Shown here: in pieces, positions 7,911-16,099 of the stretch
How positions within the stretch are numbered: position 1 is the first letter of the stretch
Layout: the number at the start of each line of letters is the position of its first letter
Assembly: GCA_019636275.1 (NCBI GenBank)
Contig: JAHBXY010000001.1
Span: 62,001 to 126,000 of the forward strand
From: Planctomycetota bacterium
GTDB taxonomy: Bacteria > Planctomycetota > J058
DNA length: 64,000 nucleotides
Direction of reading: 5' to 3'
Notes under the pieces: generated by a model
The model's database searches: none
What the model was told of the DNA's origin: nothing
The model's input: only the letters and a program-made list of their open reading frames with translations
Made by a program: the position numbers and the translations under genes

Positions 7911-9634
7911 GGCCGCGCGTGTGGGCGCCCGCCGCCGCGCGGGTGGAGCTCGACCGGCCCGGGCGCGGGCGCGCGGCGCTCGCCCGGAGCGACAAGGGCT
8001 GGTGGGTCGGGGCCGACGACCTCGCGCCCGGGACCGACTACGGCTTCGTGGTCGACGGCGAGGGCCCCTTCCCCGACCCCCGCTCCGCCTGGCAGCCCGA
8101 CGGCGTGCACGGCCCCTCGCGTGTGGTCGCCCACGCGGCGTTCCGCTGGACCGACGCCGGCTGGCAGCCGCCGCCGCTCGCCGGCGGCGCGGTCTACGAG
8201 CTGCACGTGGGCACGTTCACGCCCGAGGGGACGTTCGACGCGGCGATCGCGCGCCTCCCCGACCTCGTGGACCTCGGCGTGACGCACGTCGAGCTCATGC
8301 CGGTGGCCGCCTTCCCCGGCGCGCACGGCTGGGGCTACGACGGCGTGGCGTCGTTCGCGGTGCACGCCCCCTACGGCGGGCCTGACGGGCTCAAGCGCCT
8401 CGTCGACGCCTGCCACGGCCGCGGCCTCGCCGTGCTGCTCGACGTCGTCTACAACCACCTCGGCCCGGACGGCAACTACCTGGGCCGGTTCGGGCCCTAC
8501 TTCACCGACCGCTACCGGACGCCCTGGGGGCAGGCGGTGAACCTCGACGGCCCGGGCAGCGACGAGGTCCGCCGCTACATCATCGACAACGCGCTCGGCT
8601 GGCTGCGCGACTACCACCTCGACGGCCTGCGGCTCGACGCGGTCCACGCGCTGTTCGACCTCTCGGCGCGGCACGTCCTCGAGGAGCTGGCGGCCGAGGT
8701 CGCGGCGCTCGAGGCGCGCCTCGGTCGGCACCTGACGCTCGTCGCCGAGAGCGACCAGAACGACCCGCGGCTCCTGCGGCCGCCCGAGGCGGGCGGCTTC
8801 GGCCTGCCGGCGCAGTGGTCGGACGACCTGCACCACGCCCTGCACGCGGCGCTCACGGGCGAGCGCACCGGCTACTACGAGGACTTCGGCCGCCTCGAGC
8901 ACGTCGCCCGCGCGCTCGAGGGGACGTTCGTCTACGCGGGCGACTACAGCCTGCATCGCGACCGGCGCCACGGGCAGCCGCCCACGGGCTTGCCCGGCTG
9001 GCGCTTCGTCACCTGCCTGCAGAACCACGACCAGGTGGGCAACCGCGCCCGCGGCGACCGCCTGGGCCACGGCCTCTCGCCCGACCGCCTGAAGGTCGGC
9101 GCGGCGCTGCTGCTCGCCGGGCCGTTCACGCCGCTCCTGTTCCAGGGCGAGGAGTGGGCGGCGTCCGCGCCCTTCCCCTACTTTTGCGACCACCAGGACC
9201 CGGCGCTCGCCGCGGCCGTGCGCGAGGGGCGCCGGCGCGAGTTCGCCGCCTTCGGCTGGCGCCCCGAGGACGTCCCCGACCCGCAGGACCCCGCGACGTT
9301 CCGCGCGGCCAGGCTCGACTGGGCCGAGCGCGCCCGCGCGCCGCACGCCGAGGTCCTCGCCTGGTACCGGGCGCTGCTGCGGCTACGCCGCGACCGCCCC
9401 GACCTGCGCGACGGCCGCCCCGGCGCCACGAGGGCGCGCTTCGACGAGGCGGCCGGCTGGCTGGTGGTCGAGCGCCCGGCGACGACGCTCGCCGTGAACC
9501 TCGGCGCCGCGATCGCCAGGGTCCCGCTCGGGCGCGGCGAGCGCCGGGTGGTGCTGTCGTCGCGGGAGTCCGGGGTGGAGGTCGGGGACGAGGGCGTCGT
9601 CCTGCCGCCGGACACGGCGACCTTCCTGGTGTGA
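7907..9634 (+). CDS. treZ: maltooligosyltrehalose trehalohydrolase TreZ
   Basis: A 575-residue GH13 enzyme that cleaves maltooligosyl trehalose to free trehalose. It begins with a short N-terminal beta domain (VWAPAAARVEL) and then the barrel: GGAVYELHVGTFTPEGTFD, nucleophile Asp244 in DGLRLDAVHALFD, Glu281 in LVAESDQNDPRL, the TreZ hallmark AQWSDDLHHALHAALTGE, and CLQNHDQVGNRARGDRL with the third carboxylate. The GTG at 7907 overlaps the treY stop (GTGA). Together glgX-treY-treZ is the complete TreYZ route to trehalose, usually a compatible solute and stress protectant. Confidence 0.95.
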   Translation: MRPRVWAPAAARVELDRPGRGRAALARSDKGWWVGADDLAPGTDYGFVVDGEGPFPDPRSAWQPDGVHGPSRVVAHAAFRWTDAGWQPPPLAGGAVYELHVGTFTPEGTFDAAIARLPDLVDLGVTHVELMPVAAFPGAHGWGYDGVASFAVHAPYGGPDGLKRLVDACHGRGLAVLLDVVYNHLGPDGNYLGRFGPYFTDRYRTPWGQAVNLDGPGSDEVRRYIIDNALGWLRDYHLDGLRLDAVHALFDLSARHVLEELAAEVAALEARLGRHLTLVAESDQNDPRLLRPPEAGGFGLPAQWSDDLHHALHAALTGERTGYYEDFGRLEHVARALEGTFVYAGDYSLHRDRRHGQPPTGLPGWRFVTCLQNHDQVGNRARGDRLGHGLSPDRLKVGAALLLAGPFTPLLFQGEEWAASAPFPYFCDHQDPALAAAVREGRRREFAAFGWRPEDVPDPQDPATFRAARLDWAERARAPHAEVLAWYRALLRLRRDRPDLRDGRPGATRARFDEAAGWLVVERPATTLAVNLGAAIARVPLGRGERRVVLSSRESGVEVGDEGVVLPPDTATFLV

Positions 9635-10061
9635 TCGCGCCACCATCCACGCCGGCCCGTGAGCGCCGACCCGTCGGCGAGGAAGAAGCGGACGGGACGG
9701 GGCCGCGCCGGTCGAGGCGGCGTCCCCGGGCGCGGTCGGGCAGCGGAGCGCGGCGCACGAGGAGGACGAGCCGCCGCGCATCGCCGTGCTGGCGCTCGTG
9801 GGCCTGAAGTGCACGAAGACCGAGGCCGCGAGCTCGTGCGCGAGGCGAGGACCAGTCCGGTCGAGGCGCTGACGGCGGAGGCGCTGCGGATCGTCGGCGA
9901 CGGCCTGATCGGGCGCGGGGTCGAGCAGGTCGCCTCGGGCGCTCGGTTGGTCAGGGAGGACGCCAGCCGCGGCCGTAGCCGAAAGGATCCGCGCGAAATG
10001 ATCTCGTGACCTCGCTGTTCATAGTTTTGCATGCTATGCCTCCGCGCGGGGGGACGCAGGC
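9635..10061. other. intergenic region between treZ and the NRPS gene
   Basis: No convincing gene. An open frame at 9659-10009 starts in Arg/Gly low complexity, although its later part (VEALTAEALRIVGDGLIGRGVEQV, about 9860-9935) reads more like protein and could be the decayed end of a lost gene. From about 9996 to 10045 the sequence turns unusually A/T-rich (TCATAGTTTTGCATGCTATG), the only such island for kilobases, immediately before the NRPS start. It is the best place for a promoter, or marks an acquisition junction. Confidence 0.4.
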
Positions 10062-13000
10062 ATGGCCGCGCACGGGGACTCTCTCGGAACGCTCCTGGAG
10101 CGCTCCATCGCCGAGAACGCGGAACGGGTGGCCGTGAGCTCGGGGGGTGCCGAGCTCACGTACCGGGAGCTCGGCGAGAGATCGCGAGCCGTCGCCGCCG
10201 GCCTGCTCGAGCGAGGGCTCGGCGACGACGAGCCGCGTGTGGCGCTCCTCCTCGAGCCCGGGATCGACCTCCTGGTCGCGCTCGTCGCCGTGCTGCGCGC
10301 CGGTGCGGCGTACGTCCCCCTCGACCTGTCGAGCCCCCGCGCGCGCCTCGCGCTGATCCTCGGTGACGCGACCCCCGCGCTCGTCATCGCGAGCGCGGCT
10401 CGTGTCGAGCTCGCACGCGAGGCAGGCGCGCCCGCGGTCGCCACGCTCGAGCAGCTCTCGCGCGGCGTCGGAGCGGGCCGCGGAACCGACGGGGAGGGCT
10501 GCGCTTACGTCATCTACACCTCTGGTTCGACGGGGGTGCCCAAGGGAGTCTCCGTCACGCACAGGAACGTCGTGCGGCTCTTCTCGAGCACCGCGCACTG
10601 GTTCCGCTTCGACGCGGACGACGTCGTGCCCCTCTTCCACTCGATCTCCTTCGACTTCTCCGTCTGGGAGGTCTTCTCGGCCCTCCTGCACGGCGGCCGC
10701 CTCGTGGTGGTCCCCGAGGCCACGCGGCGCGATCCCGCCGCGCTGTGGGAGCTGCTGCGCCGGGAGCGGGTGACGGTGCTCAACCAGACACCCTCGGCGT
10801 TCTTCGCCCTCGCCCAGGAGGACGGGCGGCGCGAGCAGCGCCTCGAGGCGCTCCGGTGCGTCGTCTTCGGCGGCGAGAAGCTGCCCTTCTTCAAGCTGCG
10901 GCCCTGGGTCGAGAAGTACGGCGCCAGCGCGCCGCAGCTCATCAACATGTACGGCATCACCGAGACGACGGTGCACGTCACCTACCACCGCATCTCGGCC
11001 GACGACGTCCGCGAGGGTCGCCGCAGCCTCATCGGCGAGCCGATCCCCGACCTCGCCCTGCATCTCCTCGACGAGGCGCAGCGACCGGTCGGGCCCGGCG
11101 AGGCGGGCGAGCTGTACGTGGGCGGGGCCGGCGTCGCGCGCGGCTACCTGAACCGGCCCGAGCTCACGACCCAGCGCTTCATCGCGAGCCCATTCGGCGA
11201 GGGACGGCTCTATCGCACGGGCGACGTGTGCCGCCTCGGCGAGGACGGTCGGATCGAGTATCTCGAGCGGAACGACGCCCAGGTCAAGCTGCGGGGCTTC
11301 CGGATCGAGCTCGGAGAGCTCGAGGCAGCGTTGCTGGAGCACCCCGAGGTCCGGCAGGCCACCGCGCGGAAGGTCGGCGAGCAGCTGGTCGCGTGGATCG
11401 CGCCCGTCCCCACGGACGAAGCCTCCGTCGCCGCCCACGCGCGCCGGCGCTTGCCGCCTTACATGGTCCCGCGGCTCGTCGCCCTCCCCGCGCTCCCGCT
11501 CACGACGAACGGGAAGGCCGACACCGCCGCGCTCGAGCGCCTCGTGGCCTCGCGGCTCCCCGTCCCCGACGAGGGCGCGAGCGAGCTCGAGGCGCTCGTG
11601 GCCCGCGTCTTCGCCGAGCAGCTCGGCCTCGAGCGAGTGGGCCTCGACGAGGGGTACTTCGACCTCGGGGGCGACTCGATCCGCGTCCTCGACGTCATCG
11701 GCGCGCTCTCGCTCGCGGGGTTCGCCGCGAGCGTCGCCGCCGTCTACGAGGCGCCGACCCCGCGGGCCCTGGCTGCGAAGCTGCGACCGCGCGACGCCGG
11801 CGCGAGGGCCTCGATCGCACCGTTCGCGGCGCTGCGGCCCGAGGATCGGGCGAGGCTGCCGGAGGGCGCGTCCGACGCCTACCCGCTCACGGCCCTGCAG
11901 CGCGGGATGTTCTACGAGGCGACGCGGACGCCCGGGCGCGGGACCTACCACGACGTCTACTCGTTCCGACTGAACCTGCCGGCGGACCAGGACGTCCTCG
12001 CGCGCGCCCTGGCGCTGCTCGTCGAGCGCCACGAGGTCCTCCGCACGTCGTTCCACCTCTCCGGCTTCACGGAGCCGCTCCAGGTCGTCCACCGGGCCGC
12101 GGCCGCGCCGCTCTCGTTCGTCGACCTGCGCGACCTGGAGCCGCCGACGCGGGAGGCCGCGGTCCTCGAGGCCGCGGCGCTGCGGCGCACGGTCGACTGG
12201 CGAGCGCACGACCACCCGTGCCTCCTCGCCGTGACGCTCTTCGCGCTCGAGGCGGAGCGTTCGCAGCTCCAGCTCGCCTTCCACCACGCGATCCTCGACG
12301 GGTGGAGCCTCGCGAGCCTGACGTGCGAGCTCGTGTCGACCTATCGCGCCCTGCTCGCCGGGGGTCCGCCGCCCCCATGGGCGTTGCCGACGACGAGGTT
12401 CGCGGACTACGTCGCGCTCGAGCTCGCCGCCGCGCGCGACGCTCGAGCGATCGACTCCTGGCGCGCGCGCCTCGCTCGCGATCACGAGGGGCTGCTCCCG
12501 CCGCCGGACGCCACCGCGTCCGGCGGCGGCGTCCCGCGTCCGCCCCGCCGGGCGCTCGCCCATCTGTGCACGGTCGGCTCCTCGACCTCGTCGCTGGTGA
12601 CCGATCCGCCGGTGCGCGTCTGCGAGGTCGACCTGCCGGACGAGCTCGGCGCGGGGCTCCGCTCGCTCGCGAGCGCCTGGCGCGTCCCGCTCCACGCGCT
12701 GCTCCTGGCGGCGCACGTGCGGGTCCTCTCCGTCCTCACCGGGCGCCGACGCGTGCGCACCGGGGTCGTCACGAACGGACGCCCCGAGGTCGCGGGGGCC
12801 GACAGGGTCGCCGGCCTGTTCCTGAACGCGCTCCCGGTCGACGTCGCCCTCGCGCCCGCGCAGACCTGGGAGGAGCTCGCCGCCGCCTGCGCCGAGGCGA
12901 CGCGCGACGTGCTCTCGGAGCGGTGGTTCCCGCTCGCTCGCATCCGCGAGCTGTCCGGTGGGAGCGTCTTCGACTCGGTCTTCAACTTCGTCGAGTTCCA

Positions 13001-15809
13001 CCCCCTCGCGGCCCTCGAGCGCGAGCGCCTGGTGAGCTGGACGGAGAGCGCGTACTTCGAGGCGAACGAGCTCGCCCTCGCGCCCTACTTCATGGTCGAT
13101 CCGACCGGACGGCTGGTGCTGCGCGTCTACGGCAACGCCGAGCGCTTCGACGAGCCGGCGATCGTCCGTGTCGGCGACCGCTACCGGCGCGCGCTCGAGG
13201 CGCTCCCGGCGGCGGGCTCGATCGTGACGGCGTCGCTCCTCGACGAGCACGAGCGCGCCCTCGTGGCGCGCTCGTGGGCCGAGGGGCCCCCGCCGTCTCG
13301 CGCGCTCACCGACGTGTCGCTCCGCCTGAGGAGCGCCGCGGCCCGCAGCCCCTCGGCGCTCGCGCTCGCCGAGCCCGGCAGGTCGCTCACGCACGCGGAG
13401 CTCGCCGCCGAGGTCGCCGCCGTCAGCGAGGGGCTCCGAGCGCGAGGCGCGCGCGTGGTGGCGGTGCTCCTGGAGCGCTCGATCGCGGCGGTCGTGGCGA
13501 TCCTCGGGGCGCTCGACGCGGGGGCGGCGTTCGTCCCGATCGACCCCGACGAGCCGGTCGAGCGCGTGAAGCGCCTCCTGGCGGACGCGAACGTCGAGCT
13601 CGCGATCACCTCGCCGGCGCACGCGCCCCTCGCCGACGGCGTGCCGGCCGCCTTCATCGAGGACCTCGGCGCGCGCCCTGCGAGCGGTCCTCCGCCGACG
13701 GGCTACGACCCCGAGGCCACCGCCTGGATCATCTTCACCTCCGGCTCCTCGGGCGCTCCCAAGGGCGTCGCCGTCACGCGCGCGAACGCGGCGTGGTTCC
13801 TGGCCGCGACGTCCGACACCTGGAGCGTCGGCGAGGACGATCGTCAGCTCTCCTCCTTCTCCCCGCGCTTCGACGGGTTCTGCTGCGAGCTGCTCCTGCC
13901 GCTCGCGGCCGGGGGGGCGCTCCTCATCTGGCCGCGAGAGGCGCGGCCGCCCGAGGGGGTGACGTCGATCACCATCACCCCCTCGCTCCTCTCGGTCCTC
14001 GACCCTGCCGACTTCCCGGCGCTGCGCCTCCTGCACGTGGCCGGCGAGGCGTTCCCTCGCGCGCTCGCCGACACCTGGCTCGCGCGCGGTCGCGAGGTCT
14101 GGAACTGCTATGGGCCCACCGAGGGCACGATCTGCGCGACCGTCGGCCGTGTCCGCCCGGACGGTGGCGAGCCGTCGATAGGCGCGCCGCTCCCTGGGGT
14201 GCGCATCCGCGTGGTGACGGAGCTGCTCGAGCTCGCGGCGCCCGGCGTCCCCGGAGAGCTGTGGATCGGCGGCGCGGGCGTCGCGCGCGGCTACGTCGGC
14301 GACCCGACGAGGACCTCGGCCGCCTTCGTCCGCGATCCGTGGTCGGGGGAGCGGGCCTACCGCACGGGCGACCTCGTGCGCTGGCGCGAGGGCGGACAGC
14401 TCGACTTCCTGGGCCGCCGCGACGCCCAGGTCAAGGTCCGGGGGATCAGGATCGAGCTCGGCGAGGTCGAGGCCGCGCTCGCGCGCGCGCCGGGCGTACG
14501 GGCCGCCGGGGTGGTCGTCCACGAGGCGACGCTCCTCGCCGCGGTCACGGGTGACGACGTCGACGTCGCCTCGGTCGCCGCGTACGCCGCGCGCGAGCTG
14601 CCCGCTGCGCTCCGGCCTGGCGCCATCTTCTCCCTCGACGCGCTCCCGTTCGACGTGAGCGGCAAGCTCGCGCGGCGCGAGCTCCACGCCGCGCTCGCGG
14701 CGCGCCACGCCGGGCGCCCGCTCACGACGCGTCCGCCGCGCTCGGCGCTGGAGCACGCGGTGGCGAGCGTCATGGCCGAGGTGCTCGGGCGCGAGCCGGC
14801 GAGCGTCACCGAGGCCTTCCTCGACCTCGGCGGCGACTCGCTCCGCGCGCTCGACCTCCTCCTCCGCCTGGAGCGCCGCTTCGGCGCGCGGCTCGGCATG
14901 GCGGCGCTGCGAGAGGGCGGCTCGGTGGAGCGCCTCGCCGCGCGGATCGAGGAGGGGCCGAGGACCGCGCTCCTCCCGCTCTCGGACGGCGCCGGAGCGC
15001 CGATCTTCCTCGTCCACCCCGCGATCCGCACCGTGCTCTGCTACCGCGACCTCGCGCGGCAGCTCGCGCGCGCCGGGACGCCGGTGGTCGGGATCGAGTG
15101 GCCCGGCGGCGACGAGCCTCGGACCATGGAGGACCTCGCGGCGCGGTACGTCGCGGAGCTGATCCGCGCCCACCCGCGTGGTCCCTACAGGCTCGGAGGC
15201 TGGTCCGCCGGCGGGACGATCGCGTTCGAGATGGCCGCGCAGCTCGAGGCCGCGGGGCTGGAGGTGGAGCTCGTGGGGCTGCTCGACAGCCGACCGTTCT
15301 CGAGCGCGGGTCAGCAGCGGCTCGCGGCGCGGCTCGAGGACGAGCGGGCGGCGGCGCTCGCGCTGGTCCTGCGGGTCGTCGAACGCATGTCCGGACGCCC
15401 GCTCGGCCTCTCGCTCGGGGACCTCTCCCGCGAGGACGACGCCGCAATGTTCGAGCGCGCCTGCCGTGCCTGCCTGGCCCAGGACGCGCTGCCTCGCGAC
15501 ACCGGCCTCGCGTGGCTCCAGCGCTTCACGGCCGAGGTCCAGTCGATCGGTCACCTGATGCGAGGCCACGTCACCAAGCGCGTGCGCGCACCCGTCGTGC
15601 TCGTGGCCGCCCGTGACGACGTGGCGATGGAGGGGCTCGGCGCGTTCGGCGACCCGGACCCGTCGCTCGGGTGGGAGCCCTTCTGCGATCGACTCGAGCG
15701 TCACGTGGTCGCGGGGTCGCACGAGACCATGCTCTTCCCGCCGGACGAGGTCACCCGGGTCCTCGCCGGCGCCCTGGCGCGCCGCCGCCTGGGGGTGCCG
15801 ACCGGCTGA
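10062..15809 (+). CDS. dimodular non-ribosomal peptide synthetase, A-T-C-A-T-TE
   Basis: A 1915-residue complete NRPS. A1 (about 1-500): YVIYTSGSTGVPKG, Asp198 of FDFSVWE, MYGITETT, YRTGD, and Lys of PLTTNGK. Aligned by hand to GrsA, its specificity residues read D-F-W-N-V-G-M-V-H-K, one conservative change from the known threonine code (DFWNIGMVHK). T1 has GGDS with phosphopantetheine Ser539. The C domain has the catalytic motif HHAILDG at 741-747. A2 (about 1080-1540) has FTSGSSGAPKG, Asp1271 in FDGFCCE and CYGPTEGT; its code reads roughly D-G-C-T-H-A-C-I-C-K, which I cannot assign. T2 carries Ser1593 in GGDS. The type I thioesterase has GGWSAGG with Ser1715 and GSHETM with the catalytic His. 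No starter C, E, MT or tailoring genes adjoin. Predicted product: a Thr-X dipeptide or derivative (inference). Confidence 0.95.
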   Translation: MAAHGDSLGTLLERSIAENAERVAVSSGGAELTYRELGERSRAVAAGLLERGLGDDEPRVALLLEPGIDLLVALVAVLRAGAAYVPLDLSSPRARLALILGDATPALVIASAARVELAREAGAPAVATLEQLSRGVGAGRGTDGEGCAYVIYTSGSTGVPKGVSVTHRNVVRLFSSTAHWFRFDADDVVPLFHSISFDFSVWEVFSALLHGGRLVVVPEATRRDPAALWELLRRERVTVLNQTPSAFFALAQEDGRREQRLEALRCVVFGGEKLPFFKLRPWVEKYGASAPQLINMYGITETTVHVTYHRISADDVREGRRSLIGEPIPDLALHLLDEAQRPVGPGEAGELYVGGAGVARGYLNRPELTTQRFIASPFGEGRLYRTGDVCRLGEDGRIEYLERNDAQVKLRGFRIELGELEAALLEHPEVRQATARKVGEQLVAWIAPVPTDEASVAAHARRRLPPYMVPRLVALPALPLTTNGKADTAALERLVASRLPVPDEGASELEALVARVFAEQLGLERVGLDEGYFDLGGDSIRVLDVIGALSLAGFAASVAAVYEAPTPRALAAKLRPRDAGARASIAPFAALRPEDRARLPEGASDAYPLTALQRGMFYEATRTPGRGTYHDVYSFRLNLPADQDVLARALALLVERHEVLRTSFHLSGFTEPLQVVHRAAAAPLSFVDLRDLEPPTREAAVLEAAALRRTVDWRAHDHPCLLAVTLFALEAERSQLQLAFHHAILDGWSLASLTCELVSTYRALLAGGPPPPWALPTTRFADYVALELAAARDARAIDSWRARLARDHEGLLPPPDATASGGGVPRPPRRALAHLCTVGSSTSSLVTDPPVRVCEVDLPDELGAGLRSLASAWRVPLHALLLAAHVRVLSVLTGRRRVRTGVVTNGRPEVAGADRVAGLFLNALPVDVALAPAQTWEELAAACAEATRDVLSERWFPLARIRELSGGSVFDSVFNFVEFHPLAALERERLVSWTESAYFEANELALAPYFMVDPTGRLVLRVYGNAERFDEPAIVRVGDRYRRALEALPAAGSIVTASLLDEHERALVARSWAEGPPPSRALTDVSLRLRSAAARSPSALALAEPGRSLTHAELAAEVAAVSEGLRARGARVVAVLLERSIAAVVAILGALDAGAAFVPIDPDEPVERVKRLLADANVELAITSPAHAPLADGVPAAFIEDLGARPASGPPPTGYDPEATAWIIFTSGSSGAPKGVAVTRANAAWFLAATSDTWSVGEDDRQLSSFSPRFDGFCCELLLPLAAGGALLIWPREARPPEGVTSITITPSLLSVLDPADFPALRLLHVAGEAFPRALADTWLARGREVWNCYGPTEGTICATVGRVRPDGGEPSIGAPLPGVRIRVVTELLELAAPGVPGELWIGGAGVARGYVGDPTRTSAAFVRDPWSGERAYRTGDLVRWREGGQLDFLGRRDAQVKVRGIRIELGEVEAALARAPGVRAAGVVVHEATLLAAVTGDDVDVASVAAYAARELPAALRPGAIFSLDALPFDVSGKLARRELHAALAARHAGRPLTTRPPRSALEHAVASVMAEVLGREPASVTEAFLDLGGDSLRALDLLLRLERRFGARLGMAALREGGSVERLAARIEEGPRTALLPLSDGAGAPIFLVHPAIRTVLCYRDLARQLARAGTPVVGIEWPGGDEPRTMEDLAARYVAELIRAHPRGPYRLGGWSAGGTIAFEMAAQLEAAGLEVELVGLLDSRPFSSAGQQRLAARLEDERAAALALVLRVVERMSGRPLGLSLGDLSREDDAAMFERACRACLAQDALPRDTGLAWLQRFTAEVQSIGHLMRGHVTKRVRAPVVLVAARDDVAMEGLGAFGDPDPSLGWEPFCDRLERHVVAGSHETMLFPPDEVTRVLAGALARRRLGVPTG

Positions 15810-16099
15810 TCGGTCGCGCAGACCCCGACGCGTGCCGCGACCTTCGTCGACGGACTCCGGGCCGACGTCCAGCCCCGGCACCATGCTCCGGGCGCCAGCC
15901 GAAGACGATCCACTGGCTCCGTCCCTCGAGGTCCTCCCTCGCAAGCGGGCTTGATGCCACGTCGCACCAGGAGCGCCCGGTGACCGGCCCGCCCGACCCA
16001 CGGGACACGGCCGTCCCATCGCGCCCCCCCTCGCGGGGGTTGTGACGGCAGCCCGTTCGCAAGCCTCCCGGCTGCCCCCATGGGGGCACGGAGGAGCCG
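15810..16099. other. intergenic region, NRPS to PLD/VTT gene
   Basis: No coding signal. It contains a C-run/G-run hairpin (about 16024-16040) and a perfect 16-bp palindrome directly before the next gene (listed separately). No promoter with recognisable boxes was found. Confidence 0.35.
16073..16088. promoter_or_regulatory. 16-bp perfect palindrome before the PLD/VTT start
   Basis: TGCCCCCATGGGGGCA reads identically on both strands. It ends 11 bases before the GTG start and abuts the GGAGGAGCC ribosome site. It could be an operator or an mRNA hairpin beside the Shine-Dalgarno. The role is inferred from position only. Confidence 0.35.

Noticed and set aside
5202..9346. Long minus-strand frames opposite treY and treZ
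   Set aside because: Shadows of the trehalose genes, whose catalytic residues are all on the plus strand.
9951..16019. A 2022-residue minus-strand open frame opposite the NRPS gene
   Set aside because: Pure antisense shadow of a GC-rich gene; Arg/Glu-rich with no motif, while the plus strand carries every NRPS core motif.
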